A stretch of 38,180 nucleotides of DNA from assembly GCA_020629005.1 (NCBI GenBank), contig JAHDEE010000041.1, forward strand, positions 1 to 38,180. Direction: 5' to 3'. The position numbers and the translations under genes are program-made. Positions 33,938 through 38,180 of the stretch are shown piece after piece (the first letter of the stretch is position 1; each line of letters starts with the position of its first letter). The notes under the pieces are model-generated. The model made no database searches. It saw only the letters and a list, made by a program, of their open reading frames with translations, and was not told the DNA's origin. Source of the DNA: Chitinophagales bacterium (lineage in GTDB: Bacteria; Bacteroidota; Bacteroidia; Chitinophagales; UBA2359).

Positions 33938-34843
33938 ATGCTGGATGAGATAGATCTGGTCAGACTTCATTTTACAGAAGAGAGTCTTGACCTCCTAAAT
34001 GTGTGTTTGGGATTTATCATGTACGGTGTAGCATTACAGTTAAGATGGGAAGATTTTGTTGAAGTAGGCAAGCATCCCAAAGCAGTTATTGTTGGTTTGT
34101 TCTCGCAGTTTATTTTGCTGCCGGCGCTAACCTTTATACTGATTTACTTTTATCAACCCAGGGCCAGTCTGGCACTGGGAATGATATTGGTGGCAGCTTG
34201 CCCTGGTGGCAATATCTCAAACTTCTTCTCGCAAATGTCGAGAGGGAATGTTGCCTTGTCGGTGTCACTCACTGCCTTTTCGACCTTGCTATGCCTGATT
34301 ATGACCCCTGTCAATGTTAGCTTTTGGGGAAGCTTGCTGCCAGATACGGCTGCCATTCTACGTGATGTAGAGTTGAATTTTTGGAAAATGACCCGGGCAG
34401 TATTGCTCCTGCTAGGTATTCCCTTAATTGCCGGAGTGTTGACCACTAAGTACTTGCCAAAGATTTCTCTGGCCATACAAAAGCCCATTCGACTTGCCTC
34501 GATTGTGTTTTTTGTACTTTTTGTCGTAGTGGCTTTCTACAACAATTTTGACTTCTTTCTCCAGTACATCGGGATGGTGATTCTTGTTGTATTTCTCCAC
34601 AATTTACTGGCATTGCTTGGCGGCTACAGCCTGTCTTCCTTACTGGGGCTCAAACCTGAAGACAGACGGGCAATCACCATCGAAACCGGCATACAAAATT
34701 CCGGACTTGGACTAATTCTAATTTTCAATTTCTTCGACGGGCTGGGAGGTATGGCTATGGTTGCCGCCTGGTGGGGTATCTGGCATATCATTGCCGGATT
34801 AAGCCTCGGCTCCTGGTGGGGGAGAAGAATACCTAGTGCCTGA
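33938..34843 (+). CDS. Bile acid:sodium symporter (BASS) family transporter
   Basis: A 301-aa inner-membrane protein with about 9-10 hydrophobic segments. The family motifs ACPGGNISNFFSQMSRGNVAL (seen at about residues 88-108) and ETGIQNSGLGL (about 249) carry the sodium-site and substrate-site residues. BASS proteins import organic anions by sodium symport; the substrate here is unknown (family members take bile acids, pantothenate, pyruvate and others). Its TGA stop overlaps the ATG of the acyltransferase by one base (TGATG), which implies coupling. Confidence 0.9.
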   Translation: MLDEIDLVRLHFTEESLDLLNVCLGFIMYGVALQLRWEDFVEVGKHPKAVIVGLFSQFILLPALTFILIYFYQPRASLALGMILVAACPGGNISNFFSQMSRGNVALSVSLTAFSTLLCLIMTPVNVSFWGSLLPDTAAILRDVELNFWKMTRAVLLLLGIPLIAGVLTTKYLPKISLAIQKPIRLASIVFFVLFVVVAFYNNFDFFLQYIGMVILVVFLHNLLALLGGYSLSSLLGLKPEDRRAITIETGIQNSGLGLILIFNFFDGLGGMAMVAAWWGIWHIIAGLSLGSWWGRRIPSA

Positions 34844-36165
34844 TGATCCCAACCTCGATTTACAAAAGCCTTCGTGCATTTATTCGCCAGTCTACCCGTT
34901 TGTACCATCGGGAATTAGTGGTCTTGCATGAGGACCGCGTGCCATTGTCCGGACCGGTTATTTTTGCACCTAATCATATCAATGGTCTGCTTGATGCCTT
35001 GATTGTGGCTTTGGGAAATCCACGTATCATGACTTTTCTGGCAAAGGGAGATCTCTTCAACGGTCCCGGCGGAAAAATTCTTCCCTACCTCAATATGATT
35101 CCCATATACAGAAAAAATGAGAATAAGAATGCGCGACATCTAAATAAAGAGATTTTCTCAGCTTGCATTGAGATTTTGCGACAGGGGCATGTGTTCATGA
35201 TTTTTCCAGAAGGCATGCACCAAAACTACAACTATCTAAAGGCCATCAAACGAGGTCTTGCGGTGATCGCCTTTCAGAGCCTGGAAAAACATCCGGAAAT
35301 TCGCCTTTACGTTCAGCCTACCGGACTTTATTATTCCGGACCACAACAATGGGGCAATGATCTGCTTTGCACCTATGCCGAGCCAATTCTGATCAATGAC
35401 TACTGGCCACAATATCAGGAAGATAAAAGAGCTGCTGTAAACGCTGTAATGGAAGAGGTAGAGAAGCGAATACTAGCCAATATGGTACACATTTGTGACA
35501 TTGAGAACTACGAATTTTGGGAGCGCCTTTCTGAATTGTATACTTCCGCTACCTTGCGCAAGCAAGGTCTTCCCGACAAGCTGCTCAATCGATTCAAAAT
35601 CAAACAGACTTTTGCGCAGGCTATTCCCGCCATCAAAGGCAGCGATCAATTTGAGCAGATTCGCAGCAGCTTTAAATCACTAGATGCGGCAGTAGATGCT
35701 TCTGCAATTCCCGACATTGATCTTTGGCAGCCACCTGCTTCTGTCAGCAGCCTCAAATTCGGGGTGTTTTTTAGAAGTCTTTTGCTCGGGCCGCTGTTGA
35801 TCCCCGCAGCTCTGCTCAACGCTCCTTTGCTCACCATTCCATCCTGGTGGGTCAAAAAGAAGGTCAAACGACTACGCTTTTATGGCACCACCAGGATGAT
35901 GTTTAGAACCGTGATTGCTTTTCTCTGGTACCCTTTCCTGGCGCTGCTAGTGCTGATATTCACTCGCTCCATTCTTTCTGCCTTGGCCATGTTGTTCTTT
36001 TTGTATTTCTCTGCTCGACTCCTGCACTGGCACTGCTTGTTTCTCAATAAAGCTGATGAAGCGCTTGCCCGGAGCAGGTGGCATCAACAAAATCAGGATC
36101 GACTGCCAAAGCTTCGGAGTCTGCAGGATCAAACACTGAGCTTAATAGAAGAGGTGCTGGATTAG
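34843..36165 (+). CDS. PlsC-type glycerol-phosphate acyltransferase
   Basis: A 440-aa protein. The catalytic histidine block is N44-H45-INGLL-D51, that is NHx5D rather than the usual NHx4D, a variant also seen in SCT1/GPAT-like members. FPEG is at 121-124 (MIFPEGMHQN), followed by LKAIKRGLAVIAF, which matches the phosphate-binding region. After residue about 300 two hydrophobic stretches (SLLLGPLLIPAALLN and the pair near 350-390) form membrane anchors. It probably acylates glycerol-3-phosphate or lysophosphatidate in phospholipid synthesis. It is coupled to the upstream BASS gene. Confidence 0.85.
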   Translation: MIPTSIYKSLRAFIRQSTRLYHRELVVLHEDRVPLSGPVIFAPNHINGLLDALIVALGNPRIMTFLAKGDLFNGPGGKILPYLNMIPIYRKNENKNARHLNKEIFSACIEILRQGHVFMIFPEGMHQNYNYLKAIKRGLAVIAFQSLEKHPEIRLYVQPTGLYYSGPQQWGNDLLCTYAEPILINDYWPQYQEDKRAAVNAVMEEVEKRILANMVHICDIENYEFWERLSELYTSATLRKQGLPDKLLNRFKIKQTFAQAIPAIKGSDQFEQIRSSFKSLDAAVDASAIPDIDLWQPPASVSSLKFGVFFRSLLLGPLLIPAALLNAPLLTIPSWWVKKKVKRLRFYGTTRMMFRTVIAFLWYPFLALLVLIFTRSILSALAMLFFLYFSARLLHWHCLFLNKADEALARSRWHQQNQDRLPKLRSLQDQTLSLIEEVLD

Positions 36166-36220
36166 TATATTTGTAGGCGGCTGATCCTATTCTGGTGCCG
36201 GCAATGATAAATGAATCTCT

Positions 36221-37606
36221 TTGACGCACTTTGCGATTCTCGACATAGAAGCAACTGGTGGTAGCCCTGCTAAAGATAGAATCATCGAGTTGGCGATCTA
36301 TCGACATGATGGTCAAAAGGTGGTTGACTCCTTTGAGACACTAATTAAACCGGAAATTGTCATCCCTCCTTTCATAGCCCAGCTAACCGGCATCAGCAAC
36401 AAAATGGTGGAGGATTCTCCACGTTTTTTCGAGATTGCTAAACGCGTGGTAGAAATTACTGATGATGCTGTGTTGGTGGCACATAATGCGAGATTCGACT
36501 TTACCTACCTGCAAAACGAATACAAACGACTTGGCTACGAGTACAGAAGAAAGCGTTTGTGCACGTTGAGGTTGTCGCGATATCTCTTTCCCGGACTTTC
36601 GTCATACAGCCTTCCTTCAATTTGTCAACACTTTGGCATCAGAGTGCAGAACCGTCATCGTGCATTTGGTGATGCCCAGGCCACGGTTTTACTCTTTGAA
36701 CAATTACGGGAGCAGGATCAGGATGGAATGGCTGACTTCTTCATTCACCAGAGACTGAAGGAAGAAGACTTGCCGCCCAATCTAAAGAAAGAACAGGTTG
36801 ATGAACTTCCGGAAGAACCTGGGGTTTATTTTATGAAGGACGAAGTAGGGCAGATCATGTATGTTGGGAAGAGTGTCGATATAAAACGACGAATATTTCA
36901 GCATATCACCGGTAAATTTCGTAGCGACAAGCAATCCAAAATGGTGAAGAATATTCACCACATTGACTATGAGCTAACGGGAAGTGATTTGCTCGCCTGC
37001 ATTCGTGAAGATTATCTGATCAAGCAATTGCGCCCAAGGTACAACAAGGCGCAAAAGTCAAAAGGATTCGATTACGGAATCTTTAGTTTTGAGGATGAGC
37101 ATGGATACACACGTCTTAAGATTGGCAAGCTGGCCAAAAAACGGGAGCAGCCAATCGCCAGATTCGATCGTCAAAGTGCAGCCGAAACGGCGATACGCAG
37201 GATGATCAAGCGACAGGAACTTTGCACCAAAATGTGTGGTTTGGAGCGAACCAGTGGTGCCTGTTTTTCCTATCGGCTTAAAGCTTGCCACGGAGCCTGC
37301 ATTCAGCAGGAATCAGCCAGCATCTACAACAACAGACTTCAAGAGGCAATTTCTGTCTATGAATATCCGCACAAGGATTTTGTGATCATAGAGCGGGGAA
37401 GGACTGAAGACGAGTCTGCCTTAATTTACATTCAGGATAGCCGCTTCTTGGGCTACTGCTACTTTGAGCGCAATCTAGCTAATCCTGAATCTCTGTTACA
37501 GCAGATCGAAATCTATCCGGAGAATCCGGCCCTTGATCGATTCATTAGACAGTACATAAGGAAAAATGATCTGGATTTGCGACCGGTCTCGCCTGGGTCC
37601 ATATAG
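36221..37606 (+). CDS. DnaQ-like 3'-5' exonuclease fused to a GIY-YIG nuclease
   Basis: A 461-aa two-domain nuclease. Residues 1-170 are a DEDDh exonuclease: Exo I FAILDIEATGG, Exo II HNARFDFTYLQNE, Exo III HRAFGDAQ. Residues about 190-290 are a GIY-YIG domain: GVYFMKD, IMYVGKS, R/K helix KRRIFQHI and the catalytic Glu in CIREDYLIKQLRP. A cysteine-rich C-terminal region (CTKMCGL, GACFSYRLKACHGAC) resembles the UvrC/Cho nucleotide-excision nucleases. A repair role is inferred. The start must be TTG (36221-36223): an in-frame TGA lies two codons upstream and the DEDD motif begins eight residues in. It lies 55 nt after the PlsC gene. Confidence 0.92.
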   Translation: MTHFAILDIEATGGSPAKDRIIELAIYRHDGQKVVDSFETLIKPEIVIPPFIAQLTGISNKMVEDSPRFFEIAKRVVEITDDAVLVAHNARFDFTYLQNEYKRLGYEYRRKRLCTLRLSRYLFPGLSSYSLPSICQHFGIRVQNRHRAFGDAQATVLLFEQLREQDQDGMADFFIHQRLKEEDLPPNLKKEQVDELPEEPGVYFMKDEVGQIMYVGKSVDIKRRIFQHITGKFRSDKQSKMVKNIHHIDYELTGSDLLACIREDYLIKQLRPRYNKAQKSKGFDYGIFSFEDEHGYTRLKIGKLAKKREQPIARFDRQSAAETAIRRMIKRQELCTKMCGLERTSGACFSYRLKACHGACIQQESASIYNNRLQEAISVYEYPHKDFVIIERGRTEDESALIYIQDSRFLGYCYFERNLANPESLLQQIEIYPENPALDRFIRQYIRKNDLDLRPVSPGSI

Positions 37607-37692
37607 GAACCAATCGAGTCTGGTCTGAATACCAGGCAAGAATGTTGCTGAAGATCACAGATCTCCATTTTGTAATCATTAATCTCTTGAAG

Positions 37693-38180
37693 ATGGACAC
37701 TAAATTCATGCAAAGCTCTTTGAAGCTGTTTCGCTACTACAAAAGTCTGGGCGATAAAACGATTGAACAATTGACCGACGAGGACCTCTTTTGGCAATTT
37801 GATCCGGAAAGTAACAGTGTGGCAATTATCGTAAAGCATCTCTGGGGAAATATGCGTTCCCGTTGGACCAATTTCATGAACGAAGACGGCGAAAAAACCT
37901 GGCGCGATCGGGAAGCGGAATTTGAAGCCGACATAAAGTCAAGAGACGAGTTACTGGAAAAGTGGGAAGAAGGATGGCAATGTCTCTTTGATGCCCTTGA
38001 GCCACTTTCTGAAGCCGATGCTGGAAGCATCGTTTACATTCGCAATGAAGGACATACCGTCGCTGAAGCCATCGGCCGACAACTGGGACATTATGCCTAC
38101 CATACTGGTCAGATTGTCTTCATCGGTAAAATGCTCTGTGGACACCAGTGGAAATCTCTTTCAATTCCCAAAGGTGCTTC
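37693..38180 (+). CDS. DUF1572 (DinB-like) protein, 3' end missing at the right edge
   Basis: About 162 codons are visible from the ATG at 37693; the frame is open at the right edge. The N-terminus RYYKSLGDKTIEQLTDEDLF, then VAIIVKHLWGNMRSRWTNFM and QLGHYAYHTGQIVFIGKML, is the DUF1572 pattern, a four-helix-bundle relative of DinB/YfiT. The metal-binding histidines appear as H (in KHLWGN) and as H...H in GHYAYHTGQ. No enzymatic role is established. An upstream in-frame ATG (37642) would add 17 residues outside the family's usual start. Confidence 0.88.
   Translation, partial: MDTKFMQSSLKLFRYYKSLGDKTIEQLTDEDLFWQFDPESNSVAIIVKHLWGNMRSRWTNFMNEDGEKTWRDREAEFEADIKSRDELLEKWEEGWQCLFDALEPLSEADAGSIVYIRNEGHTVAEAIGRQLGHYAYHTGQIVFIGKMLCGHQWKSLSIPKGA

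Overview
The window reads as a chromosomal segment of a member of the Bacteroidota. The evidence is gene content: a paired DUF3857/transglutaminase locus, a YfhO membrane protein, LVIVD-repeat lipoproteins, a bacterial phosphosulfolactate synthase behind a TPR protein, DUF368, a DUF1572 protein and an Exo/GIY-YIG fusion. Clear Shine-Dalgarno sequences are also largely absent. The family cannot be fixed from this sequence alone. Some of the content resembles Saprospiria-type genomes, but that is an impression.

Layout. (1) About 1-4500 is a gene-poor, visibly AT-richer, defence-like island. It holds a 5'-truncated type I DNA methyltransferase (hsdM) running off the left edge, a MazF-like toxin remnant abutting it, about 840 bases without an intact gene, a PD-(D/E)XK-like nuclease/DUF2075 helicase, and an unknown 194-aa protein whose frame stays open past its stop. 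(2) 4561-10443 is a leftward surface-polysaccharide group: YfhO, GT2 glycosyltransferase, methyltransferase, flippase. (3) 10572-15291 carries two rightward exported DUF3857 proteins, one with an intact transglutaminase triad and one apparently without it. (4) 15445-24748 is a leftward series of housekeeping genes: xseB, xseA, proline dehydrogenase, rmuC, aroE, a DUF368 lipid-carrier translocase, a methyltransferase and a large M1 peptidase with a probable beta-barrel tail. (5) 25135-27340 is an overlapping rightward pair, TPR protein and comA. (6) 27845-33843 is leftward: a 40-aa small gene coupled to an epimerase, then a GT4 glycosyltransferase, pcm, an outer-membrane-like protein and two LVIVD lipoproteins. 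(7) 33938 to the right edge is rightward: BASS transporter coupled to a PlsC acyltransferase, the Exo/GIY-YIG nuclease and a partial DUF1572 gene.

The most interesting signals are in the spacers. Two unrelated non-coding repeat families were found by direct comparison. Family 1, here called R200, has four copies of about 200 bp (4561-4760, 15094-15291, 27361-27566, 29383-29584). Each starts 20-87 nt after a stop codon, in the orientation of that gene. Family 2, here called PAL, has two copies (10572-10733, 27650-27815). Each is a long hairpin with a 92-nt core that is 81/92 identical, enclosed by outer arms that differ completely in sequence between copies yet remain self-complementary. Eight of the 11 core differences form four compensated positions (three Watson-Crick swaps and an A.G to G.A swap). 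This points to selection on a folded RNA or DNA structure.

No tRNA, rRNA, CRISPR array or intact insertion sequence was seen.
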